Shown here: one piece after another, positions 40,811-49,454 of the stretch
How the letters are laid out: the number at the start of each line of letters is the position of its first letter
Position numbering within the stretch: position 1 is the stretch's first letter
Source of the DNA: Lysobacterales bacterium
GTDB taxonomy: Bacteria > Pseudomonadota > Gammaproteobacteria > Xanthomonadales > Rhodanobacteraceae
Assembly: GCA_017305055.1 (NCBI GenBank)
Contig: JAFKMZ010000023.1
Coordinates: forward strand, 1-49,482
DNA: 49,482 bases
Direction: 5' to 3'
Made by a program: the position numbers and the translations under genes
Notes under the pieces: generated by a model
Databases searched by the model: none
Seen by the model: the letters and a program-made list of their open reading frames with translations, nothing else
Told to the model about the DNA's origin: nothing

Positions 40811-42250
40811 CTAACGCCTGCGCTTCGAGATCAGCTCAGAAGGCTGCATCCGCAGCTTGTCCGCAGCCTCGGGAAATAGGAAAGCCAACAAATCGTCATA
40901 GCGACGATCAGGCGCGAATTGCGGGTCGCCGTTGAGCCAACCGGCGTGGTACTTCCCTACCTTCTTGAGCCATTCTTCCTTGTTGCCCCGCGATAAGAGC
41001 AACTCGGCACGATCGTAGTGCCGCATCATCACGGAGAAGACCAGCAACGACCGCTTGTACGAGTTGAACAGCGTATTGGCAAGTTGGATCAAGTGCGTCT
41101 GGCGACACGCGACCGGCCGCCCCTCCTTGGCCGAGTAGGCGGCCTGCAGGATCGGGAAGAGCCCGTCGTTATAGTAGAAGTGATCTGGCAAATCGAAGCC
41201 CCGCCGGCCGAATCGATCACTGACGTTGTCCCACGACGCAGCACTGTCGGGACCGTCCGCGTACCCCTGCACCATCGATTCCATCAGTTGGCGCAGCGGC
41301 GCATCCACGGCCTCCCGGGCTTTGCGCTGATCCTCTTCCACTTGGCGACGCAATTGGTCGTCCAGCACAGCGCGAGCGCGGTCATAATCAAAGTAGTAGG
41401 CGCGCGGGGCGCCGACGGCGCTGACATCGAACTGCAGCTGATCGAAATAGACTGTGTCCTGTATGCGGGCATCGACGATTGCCCCATCGACCAGGCGGGG
41501 CTCGTGCCAGGCGCAGTCCATTGCGAAGCGACCCTCACGCTGCGAGCGTTCCAGCGTCGCCGGGCTGACGTGGAACGCATTGCGGTTGTTGGAGTAGAAA
41601 ATATCGTCTTCGGCCTGCCGGAATTCGGCGATGTCCAGGTCGCGGAAGAACCAGATCAGCCTGCCCAGGTTGCGACGGTAGAAGGATTGCCGCTGCGCGA
41701 TCACGTGCAGGAAGGTCGTGGAAAGCTGGACTTCCAGCGCCACGCGGACGCCATTACATTCGGCCTGCACATCGGGCTGGCGCCAGCGAACGCCATCCGC
41801 ATCCACCCAGTGGCTTTCCACGTCCGTGTTCCTGAAAGTGGCATCGGCGGCGATGCTACTGGCAATGATGGATTTGTAGAGTTTGTGGGCGGCACCCTCT
41901 TTGGTGTTGCCATACCTCATCGCGCAGATTGCATCGTGGGACAAACCCCTCGTTCCACCGCAGTCCTCGCTCTTGAAGCGATGCTTGAGGTAGAACCTGT
42001 TTTCCGTGTTCTTGTTCGCGGGAATGGAGCGCAACACCATGGCCTTGCGACACTTCTCGCAGACGTAGCGAACCCTGCCATCCAATAGTTCATGCTCCAG
42101 GGCGACACGCCTTCTTTCGACTAGTTCGGCGTAGTCGCCTTCGCCCACGAACTCGTAGAGGTCAAGGCTGCGCCCTTCGGCCAGGTCCAGCACCCCGTAT
42201 TGCGGCTCGTGGGCCAGCGCGACTTTCCTTGGCCCGCTATCCACAGACAT
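40811..42250 (-). CDS. CoiA/DUF6035-like probable nuclease
   Basis: A 479-residue protein. A Cys pair at 64/67 (YVCEKCRKAM) with later Cys97 and Cys109 suggests a zinc site, and FYLKHRFKSEDCGGTRGLSHD resembles CoiA-type proteins (split near residue 97). A nuclease-like core follows: RWRQPDVQAECNGVRVALEVQ, that is PD at 159-160 and ExQ at 173-175, the pattern of PD-(D/E)XK enzymes with Q for K. The rest is helical with no recognised domain. I recall such proteins as DUF6035. It overlaps the upstream gene by 14 bp. A DNA-cutting role in defence is plausible but unproven. Confidence 0.7.
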   Translation of the reverse strand: MSVDSGPRKVALAHEPQYGVLDLAEGRSLDLYEFVGEGDYAELVERRRVALEHELLDGRVRYVCEKCRKAMVLRSIPANKNTENRFYLKHRFKSEDCGGTRGLSHDAICAMRYGNTKEGAAHKLYKSIIASSIAADATFRNTDVESHWVDADGVRWRQPDVQAECNGVRVALEVQLSTTFLHVIAQRQSFYRRNLGRLIWFFRDLDIAEFRQAEDDIFYSNNRNAFHVSPATLERSQREGRFAMDCAWHEPRLVDGAIVDARIQDTVYFDQLQFDVSAVGAPRAYYFDYDRARAVLDDQLRRQVEEDQRKAREAVDAPLRQLMESMVQGYADGPDSAASWDNVSDRFGRRGFDLPDHFYYNDGLFPILQAAYSAKEGRPVACRQTHLIQLANTLFNSYKRSLLVFSVMMRHYDRAELLLSRGNKEEWLKKVGKYHAGWLNGDPQFAPDRRYDDLLAFLFPEAADKLRMQPSELISKRRR

Positions 42251-42698
42251 CTTCCACCCGCGTCATCCACGAACTCTGGCTGCTGGATCCGACAGCCCGC
42301 AACGGCCCGGCACCGCGCACGAACGTCGGCCGAGCCAACGCTTCGTCGTCCTGCGGCCAATAAAGCCCATCGACACCACCGACATAGTGATCGCCATGGG
42401 CCGCCCCGCAGACCTGGCAATGGTTGGCCCAGTAGGTGATCTCGGACGTCTTGGTTGCAGCCAGGCGCATCCAAGGGGAATGTATCAGGATCAATCGGGT
42501 CCTCCCTTCATCCAGCCACTTGGGATAGGCAAGGAGTGTGGCCTCCCTGTTGTCGATGACTTCCCCGTCCTCGTGCTCCTCGAAATCGGCCACCCAAATC
42601 GCGGCAACCGAAGTGAGCGCCTGGCAGTGATAGCAACGGATATCCGCCAGCAGTAGGCCGTGACGGGCGGCAGTCAGGGTCGGGCTGGGGGCGGTCAT
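42237..42698 (-). CDS. Small double-CxxC protein of unknown function
   Basis: A 153-residue protein with two CxxC pairs, RCYHCQ (22/25) and NHCQVCG (94/97), which together can hold one zinc ion. Between them is a stretch WVADFEEHEDGEVIDNREAT and IHSPWMRLAATKTSEITYWA, then HGDHYVGGVDGLYWPQ. I do not recognise a family beyond a zinc-ribbon-like outline. The ATG at 42698 is the most likely start because the frame upstream is not family-like. The 3' end overlaps the CoiA/DUF6035-like gene by 14 bp, so the two are expressed together. Confidence 0.65.
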   Translation of the reverse strand: MTAPSPTLTAARHGLLLADIRCYHCQALTSVAAIWVADFEEHEDGEVIDNREATLLAYPKWLDEGRTRLILIHSPWMRLAATKTSEITYWANHCQVCGAAHGDHYVGGVDGLYWPQDDEALARPTFVRGAGPLRAVGSSSQSSWMTRVEDVCG

Positions 42699-42807
42699 GT
42701 CGACAGCTTGCCCAGCTGGCGTATCAATGGTTGATACACCACCGCGCGTCGGCGGATCGTGCGGGATCCGGACTCCAGGATGTCTCTGCAGGACAGTGGC
42801 GTGCCAG

Positions 42808-44214
42808 CTAACCGACTTCTCCGGTCCGCGCTCCCTCGCCGCCATCGTGATTCGTCCGCCGAAAAGGCGAAACGGCGGGATCCGGCGGACCGAAGCGGAA
42901 TTCCAGCTGGTTGTCATCCTCGTCACCGCAATCGATGACGTTGATGGCCGAGATCAGCTCTCCTCGCCGCAGCGACCGTGCGAACGGATTCGGCATGTCG
43001 CCCGGTTCCTGACCCCACCTGTGGAACTCGGCGAACCTCTCGGCGCTCACGTCGCCGGCGAGCAATTCCTGCACCAACCGCGCGGAGATCTTGACCACAT
43101 TCCCGCCCATCTCATACCCCCCGTGTTTGCCCAACCCGTATCCGCTCTCTTCGCATCGCAACGCCGCGTTGCAGGCGTCGGCCATCGGCGTGGGAATTTC
43201 CCGAATCGATCGTTCCAGCAGCAGTTGAACCGCCTCAATGATGTCGTCGCTGACTCTGGCTGATCGCTGCCAGGGTGGCGCAGCAGTCAGGTCGTAGTTC
43301 ATGACGTAGTCGCGCAGGCGAAGATCGTGCGGGTTTCGTTGCTCGACGGTGGCGAGTAGCACGAGATCGACCGCACTGGTCTTGCGGAGGAACTCCGTGG
43401 CGATCTGCCGCACCGAGTAGTTACCGGAGAATACCGACTTCCGCATGGCGGCGCAGTCACCGTCACAGAGGATGATGATGCGTATGGCATCCTCGGGTGC
43501 GGCCCTGAGTTGGTCGGCTTTGGCGCGCAATGCCCGATAGATCGGATTCTCGGTCAGCGACATCGCCAGGTCGTAGCATGGGTGGCCGCCGCCCGATGCC
43601 CATTGCGACTGGTCGTAACGGATGATGAAGCGGACGCCGGGTTCCTCGCTCTTTAACTCCGCTATCGGCCGCGGCGATTGCATCAGATCACGAAAGAACG
43701 GCTCAACGACACTCTTGATGAGCTGGGTGAACGCCTCTCCCGTCGGAAGCAGCAGCTTCATCTTCAGCTTCGGCCATTCCCCGACCTGCTCGCCGGCAAC
43801 GTCGTAGCGGAAATGGTTGGGGTCCAGGCCAGACTTGCGCGCCAGCCGGGAACCTTCGTCGCAGAACTTCCGAAACAGGTTCTGCTTGTCCAGACCGACA
43901 TCCGACACACTTGCGATGTCGCCCACGATCGTCCGGCGATCGCCGGCGTGATCGAACTCGAACTCAAAATCCGGCTGGCGGCCATTCGGGAGCGCGACCT
44001 CGTGGCGAATAACCACAACCTGGCTCAACGCTTGCAGGAACACGACTTCCCACATCGCGGCAAGGCGCTCGCGACCAGGCCGGTTCAGGCGATTGACGAG
44101 CTTGGCGTGCTGCTCGGGCGTCAGCACCCCCTCAAGCAGATCGAGCTTGCCCTGGATGGCGCGCCGGGAAAACACGAACATACTCAATTGAAGCCCCTCG
44201 ATTCGTATAGCCAT
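42808..44214 (-). CDS. 468-residue protein of unknown function, first gene of a convergent cluster
   Basis: The protein starts MAIRIEGLQLSMFVFSRRAI. Residues 75-105 (LPNGRQPDFEFEF, then IVGDIASVSDVG) resemble the PD...(D/E) core of some nucleases, but the final Lys is lacking, so this is tentative. Middle segments (RIIILCDGDCAAMRKSVFSG, DLVLLATVEQR) read as a Rossmann-like fold. The tail is hydrophilic. I recognise no family. It is encoded 109 bp upstream of the double-CxxC gene on the same strand, so the three probably form one operon. Codon and base use resemble the neighbouring defence genes. Confidence 0.72.
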   Translation of the reverse strand: MAIRIEGLQLSMFVFSRRAIQGKLDLLEGVLTPEQHAKLVNRLNRPGRERLAAMWEVVFLQALSQVVVIRHEVALPNGRQPDFEFEFDHAGDRRTIVGDIASVSDVGLDKQNLFRKFCDEGSRLARKSGLDPNHFRYDVAGEQVGEWPKLKMKLLLPTGEAFTQLIKSVVEPFFRDLMQSPRPIAELKSEEPGVRFIIRYDQSQWASGGGHPCYDLAMSLTENPIYRALRAKADQLRAAPEDAIRIIILCDGDCAAMRKSVFSGNYSVRQIATEFLRKTSAVDLVLLATVEQRNPHDLRLRDYVMNYDLTAAPPWQRSARVSDDIIEAVQLLLERSIREIPTPMADACNAALRCEESGYGLGKHGGYEMGGNVVKISARLVQELLAGDVSAERFAEFHRWGQEPGDMPNPFARSLRRGELISAINVIDCGDEDDNQLEFRFGPPDPAVSPFRRTNHDGGEGARTGEVG

Positions 44215-44887
44215 CTACGACTTTACGGGTGGTTGTCAACTCAACCCCTCCACCATGCCTGCCGATGCCTGAATTAGTTCGCCTGCTCGAGCGACGACTG
44301 CCTCGACATCAACCCGGCCGGCTTCGGCGATCTATTTCACTGGCAGGCATGCGGTGACGTGGTATTTCCCGAATTCAGAGGCCTGTAAACCATCAGTCGC
44401 TCGATATCGGAACGCAGTGACTTCGTACCTGCAGTCTGCCACTGCTATTGTGGCTTGTTGAACACGAGGCTTTCCACCAGACCGTCAACACGATGGACCG
44501 ATCGGACCTTGGATAGGTATTAGCGGCGGGCGTTCGTTGGAGGTCCGCTTAGGGGCGGTTTCTGCCGATCGACGTGGATCTGTAGCTGATCATACTGGCC
44601 GGCCGGCTGATCATCGTCGATCGGTCGTGTGATGCGTTCGATCCGGTGCGCGCAAATCGTCGTACCGCGCGCAACGCACTTGCGCGCTCGCCACGTCGCC
44701 GCCTGGTCGAAGGCGGCGGCGTGGCGATTTTACTTTGGACGTTGAAGCCGGGCGCGGCAAACTTGTCGCGCCCGGTTTGGGGCGGAAGCCCCGGCGCACT
44801 GCGCCGAGGCTATGCAACCCTTGGTGATTAGGACGCAGCAGCGAGAGAAGCGGCAAGGGCTGCTGCCGGCCCCTGCCGCATGTGGAT
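44215..44887. other. Intergenic region with hairpin and paired operator-like sites
   Basis: About 670 bp without a convincing gene. GCTGATCAT occurs twice, at 44585 and 44606, exactly 21 bp (two turns) apart, as expected for cooperative regulator binding. A 9-bp stem, CCGGGCGCG (44748-44756) with CGCGCCCGG (44767-44775), lies 113 bp beyond the DUF932 stop and may end that transcript. The promoter of the convergent three-gene cluster should be in the first 150 bp. Confidence 0.45.
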
Positions 44888-45712
44888 TCAGGCTTTCAAC
44901 TGGCGCAGACCATCGGCCAGCAGCCACAAGGCGCGGTTGAGGCGGATGCCGTTGTCGATGCCCTGCACCGGGCGTGTGGTCTGACGACGGCCGTTCGTGG
45001 CGCGGGCGGACAGACCGCCTTTGATGAGGTTTTCCTGTGTGCGGTTGAACACACTCCACAAGTCGCGGCGACTGTCGTCGTGACGACGCGGCATCAGGAT
45101 TTGCGATTCCGTGATGGGCGCGGGCTTGTCTTCGTCGTACTTCAACGCCAGCGCGGCGCGGGCGAATACTTTCGATTCCCCCGCGTCCAGCGTGATGGCT
45201 TGCATGGCATCGCGGGATGCCTGCGCCCGGTCGAAGCCGTGCAGGACCTCGTAAGCGCCTTCGATGACGTGCCCGGCTACGTCGCCCTTGTGGGGTACGC
45301 GCACGTCGGCCACGGTGTCGCCACAAACGAGGCCATTCTGGCACACGAAGCGGAACATGCCGGCCAGCATCTGATAGCTGCTGGTGCCGTCATGCGAGTT
45401 CAGCAGGATGATTTCGTTGGCCTCGCGGCCATTGATCTGGCTGGCGTGGCGCAGCCGGATCATGTGCTTGGTGTAGTCGCGGCGGTCGTCGGCCCGCACG
45501 CGGGTCTGGCACACCATGAAAGGCTCGAAGCCTTCGCCGCGCAGTTCCTGCAGCACGGTGGCGGTCGGGATGTAGCTGTACCGCTGCGAGCGGCTTTCGT
45601 GCGGGGCGTCCGCGAAGATGGACGGGGCCACGGCACGAATCTGGTCATCCGACAAGGGATAGTCGGAGCGCAGCACCGGGGAACGAGAAGCGAAACGGGA
45701 AGCGAGTTGCAT
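44888..45712 (-). CDS. DUF932 family protein
   Basis: A 274-residue protein of the DUF932 family, distantly like phage/plasmid YfjQ proteins and common on ICEs next to radC. Hallmarks: DYTKHMIRLRHASQINGREA, EIILLNSHDGTSSYQMLAGM and FRFVCQNGLVCGDTVADVRV, then AITLDAGESKVFARAALALKY. Function is unknown. The ATG at 45712 has AGGAGAAAGACC upstream; the frame to 45751 is an artefact of the leader. It has a 660-bp non-coding leader containing the dispersed repeat. Confidence 0.92.
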   Translation of the reverse strand: MQLASRFASRSPVLRSDYPLSDDQIRAVAPSIFADAPHESRSQRYSYIPTATVLQELRGEGFEPFMVCQTRVRADDRRDYTKHMIRLRHASQINGREANEIILLNSHDGTSSYQMLAGMFRFVCQNGLVCGDTVADVRVPHKGDVAGHVIEGAYEVLHGFDRAQASRDAMQAITLDAGESKVFARAALALKYDEDKPAPITESQILMPRRHDDSRRDLWSVFNRTQENLIKGGLSARATNGRRQTTRPVQGIDNGIRLNRALWLLADGLRQLKA

Positions 45713-46375
45713 GGTCTTTCTCCTGATAGAGGTTGGCTGTTGAAACCCCACCGGATTCCTAGATTCAGAGCCCGCTTTGGACTTCCGGTGGGGTCGGCGC
45801 GGAGACCTGGGCCGGCCTCGTTGCCACCGTCTTTCCTGAGTTCATCGCCCGCGACGGTCAGGAGCGCGCGGACGGGGGCCGTCAAGGAGACAAGCGCCGG
45901 GTGGGTGCGGCCCGCAGGCACAGCCGAGGACACGGCCCGGCGCGCCTTGACGACACACGGCCGCGGGCTACAGTCGCGGACAAGGTGATGAAGTCAGGAA
46001 AGGCAGATCGACAGGCAACGGCTGCTGCGTTGGCGCGAACTCTACGCAAGCGAAGCGCGTAGGACCGGATCGCAGGGCCGAGCCGAAGGCATCAGCCGAG
46101 CACAGCGAGGGAACGATGGAAGCCCGTCAGGGGCGAGACGCGCGCCGCGCGGCTCGATGCGCCGCACGATAGCGCGACCGGCCGCTCGCCGGTCGGGGAC
46201 GCGCTGGTGGAAACACCAACGTTACGAAGGCATCGATATAGGCACCACAGAAGAAATCAGCTTGACCGCGTGTCAACTTGAATGGAGCGACACGCCTCTG
46301 ACCTTATTCAACGTAGCTTGAGCGAATGCCTCGACAGCTGCGACCCACAGAACGGACAAAGGGGGACTAGACGGT
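45713..46375. other. Non-coding leader ahead of DUF932 and the nuclease gene
   Basis: About 660 bp between divergently read genes. It contains copy 2 of the dispersed repeat (46114-46165) and a stem GACCGGC (46176) with GCCGGTC (46188). The rest is GC-rich with no good ORF. The final 100 bp are AT-richer (TTGACC at 46263, TATTCA at 46308) and may hold the promoter of the 46376 gene. Confidence 0.5.
46114..46165. repeat. Dispersed element repeat, copy 2
   Basis: CGATGGAAGCCCGTCAGGGG, then CGAGACGC and CGGCTCGATGCGC, closely matching 33725-33777. It lies in the DUF932 leader. Shared order and spacing of the blocks over 50 bp argue against chance. Confidence 0.6.
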
Positions 46376-47620
46376 ATGTTTGCCAGCATCGACAAGAGCA
46401 CAGGCTTGCTGTTCGTGACGAGCCGCCTCGACCAAATACTCCAGGCCACCATGCAAAGTATGCGGCAGGAGGTCGAGTCACTGGACGAGAACCGGCTGCT
46501 CAACACCGCGCCCGAAGACCTGAAGAACTATCTCGTCAGGACGTACGACGTCACGCCAATCACGCTGCGCCGCGACGATTGGTACGCCGACCATCAGGAC
46601 GTCAAGGTGGACGTGCGCCACGATCAAATGCGCTGGATCGATGACAGGAGTCGCCCTGTCCTGATTGCGGGTGAGCGGATCGAGATACGCATCCCGTTCG
46701 ATGGAGAGTCGGACCTGTTCTACGCGCGCGCCAATACCTCCACGATGAATCCACCCCGTGCCGTCATCGAGAAGAACGAACTCGTGCTGCGCTACGACAC
46801 GCCCGCCGACCAGCCGAGCAACGTACGTCCCCTTGTGGATCAAACGCTGGCCGAGATCGAACGGCACATTGGCTGGCAGCGCGAAATGATCGACGCGCAC
46901 AATCGGGCATTGCCCGCTGCAGCCGAGGAAGCCATCGCGCGACGCCGCAATCGGCTGCTGGCGCAGTCGCAGCGAGCCGAGGCGCTCGGCATTCCCATTC
47001 GCCGGCGTGCCGACGCGCCAAAGACCTACACTATTCCAGATGTGCGGCGGAAAGCAGTGCCCACGCTGCCACCGGCGACGACGGCGCAGTTCAAGCCCGA
47101 GCCCACATGGGCGATGGAGATGTACGAGCAGGCGCTCAAGATCGTGCAGGACATGGCGCTCGTGATGGAACGAAGCCCCGAGGCCTTCAGATCGATGGAC
47201 GAAGAGGCGCTGCGACAGCACTTCCTCCTTCAGCTCAACGGACAATTCGAAGGCAGGGTAACCGGCGAGACCTTCAACATGGGCGGCAAGACCGACATCC
47301 TCCTGCGCGAAGGGGATCGCAACGTCTTCATCGCCGAGTGCAAGTTCTGGAAGGGGCCGAAGGGGTTCGGCGAAGCCATCGATCAGCTACTGAGCTATGC
47401 AACATGGCGCGACAGCAAGACGGCCATCCTCGTGTTCAATCCCGGCGTCGAAACTTCAACCGTGCTTTCCGGCATCGACCGTATTTCAAGGGCACATGCC
47501 AACTTCAAGCGAGTCGAGAACTGGCCGCATGAAAGCGGCTTCCGCTACGTGTTCCATAGCAATGGCGATACCAATCGCGAACTGATCTTGACGGTGCTGG
47601 TTTTCCACGTCCCGAAGTAG
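46376..47620 (+). CDS. PD-(D/E)XK nuclease-like protein
   Basis: A 414-residue protein. The N-terminal two thirds have a beta-rich part (residues 40-150) and a helical, Arg-rich stretch. The C-terminal domain carries a nuclease core: FEGRVTGETFNMGGKTDILL then DRNVFIAECKFWKGPKGFGE (about 293-335), that is D...ExK with Asp306 and Glu321/Lys323 approximately. This arrangement is typical of restriction-type or Mrr-like enzymes. The ATG at 46376 has GGGGGA upstream. It stands alone between DUF932 and radC and reads towards radC. A defence role is inferred from the nuclease core and position, not shown. Confidence 0.8.
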   Translation: MFASIDKSTGLLFVTSRLDQILQATMQSMRQEVESLDENRLLNTAPEDLKNYLVRTYDVTPITLRRDDWYADHQDVKVDVRHDQMRWIDDRSRPVLIAGERIEIRIPFDGESDLFYARANTSTMNPPRAVIEKNELVLRYDTPADQPSNVRPLVDQTLAEIERHIGWQREMIDAHNRALPAAAEEAIARRRNRLLAQSQRAEALGIPIRRRADAPKTYTIPDVRRKAVPTLPPATTAQFKPEPTWAMEMYEQALKIVQDMALVMERSPEAFRSMDEEALRQHFLLQLNGQFEGRVTGETFNMGGKTDILLREGDRNVFIAECKFWKGPKGFGEAIDQLLSYATWRDSKTAILVFNPGVETSTVLSGIDRISRAHANFKRVENWPHESGFRYVFHSNGDTNRELILTVLVFHVPK

Positions 47621-47684
47621 GCGAACGCGGCGCTTTTCGGCGAGCGTCCACGCTCCCGCAAGAGCCGGAACCCTAGTGCCAGCG

Positions 47685-47712
47685 CAAAAAAAGAAAGGGG
47701 GCCGAAGCCCCC
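47685..47712 (-). terminator. Rho-independent terminator of radC
   Basis: On the minus strand GGGGGC-TTCG-GCCCCC, a 6-bp stem closed by a UUCG tetraloop, is followed by TTTCTTTTTTT. It begins 6 bp beyond the radC stop. Confidence 0.92.
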
Positions 47713-47717
47713 TCGCC

Positions 47718-48224
47718 TTATAACAGCCCGCGTTCGGCCAACGACACCGTGTCGTTGCCGCCGACAACGATGTGGTCCAACGTACGCACCTCAATCAGCG
47801 CCAGCGCTTCCTTGAGCTGAAGCGTGATCGCCTTGTCCGCCTGGCTCGGCTCGGGATGACCGCTGGGATGCGGGTGCGCGAAGATCACCGCGGCCGCGTT
47901 GAACCGCAGCGCTTCCTTGACCACTTCGCGTGGATGCACCGAGGCACCGTCGATGGTGCCGCGAAACATCTCCACGTACTCGATCAGCCGATGGCGATTG
48001 TCGAGGAACAGTACCGCGAATACCTCGTGGTCCAAGCCCCCGAGCTTGGCGCTCAGATACGCCTTCACGTCGATCGGCGAACCAAAGTTGGCACCGCGCT
48101 GCATCTTGTGATCGACGACCTGGCGCGCCGCCGCCAGGATCTGCTCAGTCGTCGCCGGCCGATAGCGACCGCGTGCGTCGCGTACCAGCAGCGAGAAATC
48201 CGAGGGGAAGGAAATGTGCGACAT
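47718..48224 (-). CDS. radC: RadC-family JAB-domain protein
   Basis: A 168-residue member of the RadC/YeeS type. The JAMM metalloprotease-like motif HPHPSGHPEPSQAD lies at 117-130, with upstream LFLDNRHRLIEYVEMFRGT. It lacks the helix-hairpin-helix part of chromosomal RadC, as usual for mobile-element copies. The function is uncertain; family proteins are no longer thought of as simple DNA-repair proteins. The ATG at 48224 has GGAGCACGATC upstream, and a UUCG-loop terminator follows the stop. Confidence 0.93.
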   Translation of the reverse strand: MSHISFPSDFSLLVRDARGRYRPATTEQILAAARQVVDHKMQRGANFGSPIDVKAYLSAKLGGLDHEVFAVLFLDNRHRLIEYVEMFRGTIDGASVHPREVVKEALRFNAAAVIFAHPHPSGHPEPSQADKAITLQLKEALALIEVRTLDHIVVGGNDTVSLAERGLL

Positions 48225-48612
48225 GATCGTGCTCCGGTTGCTCGGGCGGCATTGCCCGGAACCGGTGCCTCACGGCGCAGCACAAGCTGTCAGGGGTCGA
48301 CGATGGCCGCGGCCACAAGCGCCACAGGCGCGCAGCCCTTGACGGCGAGAACGCCGTGATACCGTGAAAGGACACAGCAAGACCGCCCACCACCACGCCA
48401 CAAAGCCGGCAAGCGAAGCGCGGAGCGCAGCCCGAGAGCCCGACGGCGGAACGCCGGGACGCCCTGGGAAAGTTTCTTGAAACCGCTTGGGAGAGAATGG
48501 TGCACGCGGCTATCCTTTCCATTGTCGGCGTGCTGTCGGGCTCCTGTCGTGTTGCCCTTGCCTCCCGCTTTCCATACTTCGCTACATCGATCGAAAACGA
48601 TGGAGCTACGAA
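48225..48612. other. GC-rich non-coding leader of radC
   Basis: About 390 bp without a credible gene between the divergent radC and XRE genes. It contains GGCGGAACGCC and GCGAAGCGCGGAGCGCAGCCCGAG-like blocks, given here only in part, of the same style as the leaders at 34870 and 45713. It should hold the promoters of both genes. Confidence 0.4.
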
Positions 48613-49308
48613 ATGAACACTGCCGAGAACACCGAACAAACGCGCCTGCTGACACCAGCCGAACTGGCCGTGTGCATCAAGCTGTTCCGCGAAACGCGGC
48701 AATGGTCGCAGGAGCAGTTGGCTGCGATTTCCCGCCTCAACGTGCGAACGATCCAGCGCGTCGAACAAGGTTTGTCCGCGAGCCTCGACACCCGGCGCGC
48801 CCTTGCCAGCGCATTCGATTTCGAGGACATCGACGCGCTCAACAAGCCGTTCACCATTCCATCCGAAGAAGAACTCAAGGCTACAAAGGAAAAGTTCGAT
48901 CGGGAGCACGTCACCTTGACAGCGGTTCCGCTGACCACTGGCAAGCAACTGGCCAAGCTGGCAGAGACCTGCACGATGGACCTGTCGGAGCCGGCCTTCG
49001 AGCTGACCCGCGAAGCGGACGAAAGCTTCGCCGCGCTGGTGGACTATTTTCGGGACTACCGGGATTGCGCCGATATCTACACCGAAACACAGAAGTTCGA
49101 GATCTACGATGAATTGCAATCGCACATCGACGCGCTCAAGGCGCTTGGCGTTTCGCTGCGCTACGCCGAGCGCAAGGTGCAGGTGAAATGGGGCACAGAC
49201 CCCAACAGCAAGCCGGCGCCGGCCAACGTGCTGTACGTGGTTGGCTTTCCGCTCGGCAAGGAGCCTGAGCAATTCGCAACGCCGAAGTCTGGCGGCATCC
49301 ACCTGTAG
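48613..49308 (+). CDS. XRE-family regulator with long C-terminal domain
   Basis: A 231-residue DNA-binding protein. Residues 17-70 form the helix-turn-helix (LAVCIKLFRETRQWSQEQLA, AISRLNVRTIQRVEQGLSAS, LDTRRALASAFDFEDI). The C-terminal 140 residues are helical and unassigned (ESFAALVDYFRDYRDCADIY, DELQSHIDALKALGVSLRYA). The ATG at 48613 has TGGAG 7 bp upstream; the frame continues upstream through the leader but lacks sense. It may regulate radC or the next gene, which begins at 49455 behind a palindromic operator. Confidence 0.87.
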   Translation: MNTAENTEQTRLLTPAELAVCIKLFRETRQWSQEQLAAISRLNVRTIQRVEQGLSASLDTRRALASAFDFEDIDALNKPFTIPSEEELKATKEKFDREHVTLTAVPLTTGKQLAKLAETCTMDLSEPAFELTREADESFAALVDYFRDYRDCADIYTETQKFEIYDELQSHIDALKALGVSLRYAERKVQVKWGTDPNSKPAPANVLYVVGFPLGKEPEQFATPKSGGIHL

Positions 49309-49409
49309 GATGCGGTCGCCGGCCGGCACAGCAGGGTTCAACCCGTTACGCACGTCCCGGGACGTCGCTGAACGCCATTCGCAGGCTTGCTTGCCATTCA
49401 ACGGAATAT

Positions 49410-49440
49410 ACCTTAAAAGGTACTTTATGAATCATAAAGT
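49410..49440 (+). promoter_or_regulatory. Palindromic operator before the last gene
   Basis: ACCTT and AAGGT around AA (49410-49421) lead into a perfect dyad ACTTTAT (49422) and ATAAAGT (49434) with a 5-bp centre; CTTTATAAGG follows. The AT-rich dyads sit right before the ATG at 49455 and contrast with the GC-rich surroundings, so an autoregulated promoter is likely. Confidence 0.6.
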
Positions 49441-49454
49441 GCTTTATAAGGATC

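Noticed and set aside
48145-49401. 418-residue minus-strand frame opposite the last XRE gene
   Set aside because: Shadow of the XRE gene plus leader; no coherent domain.
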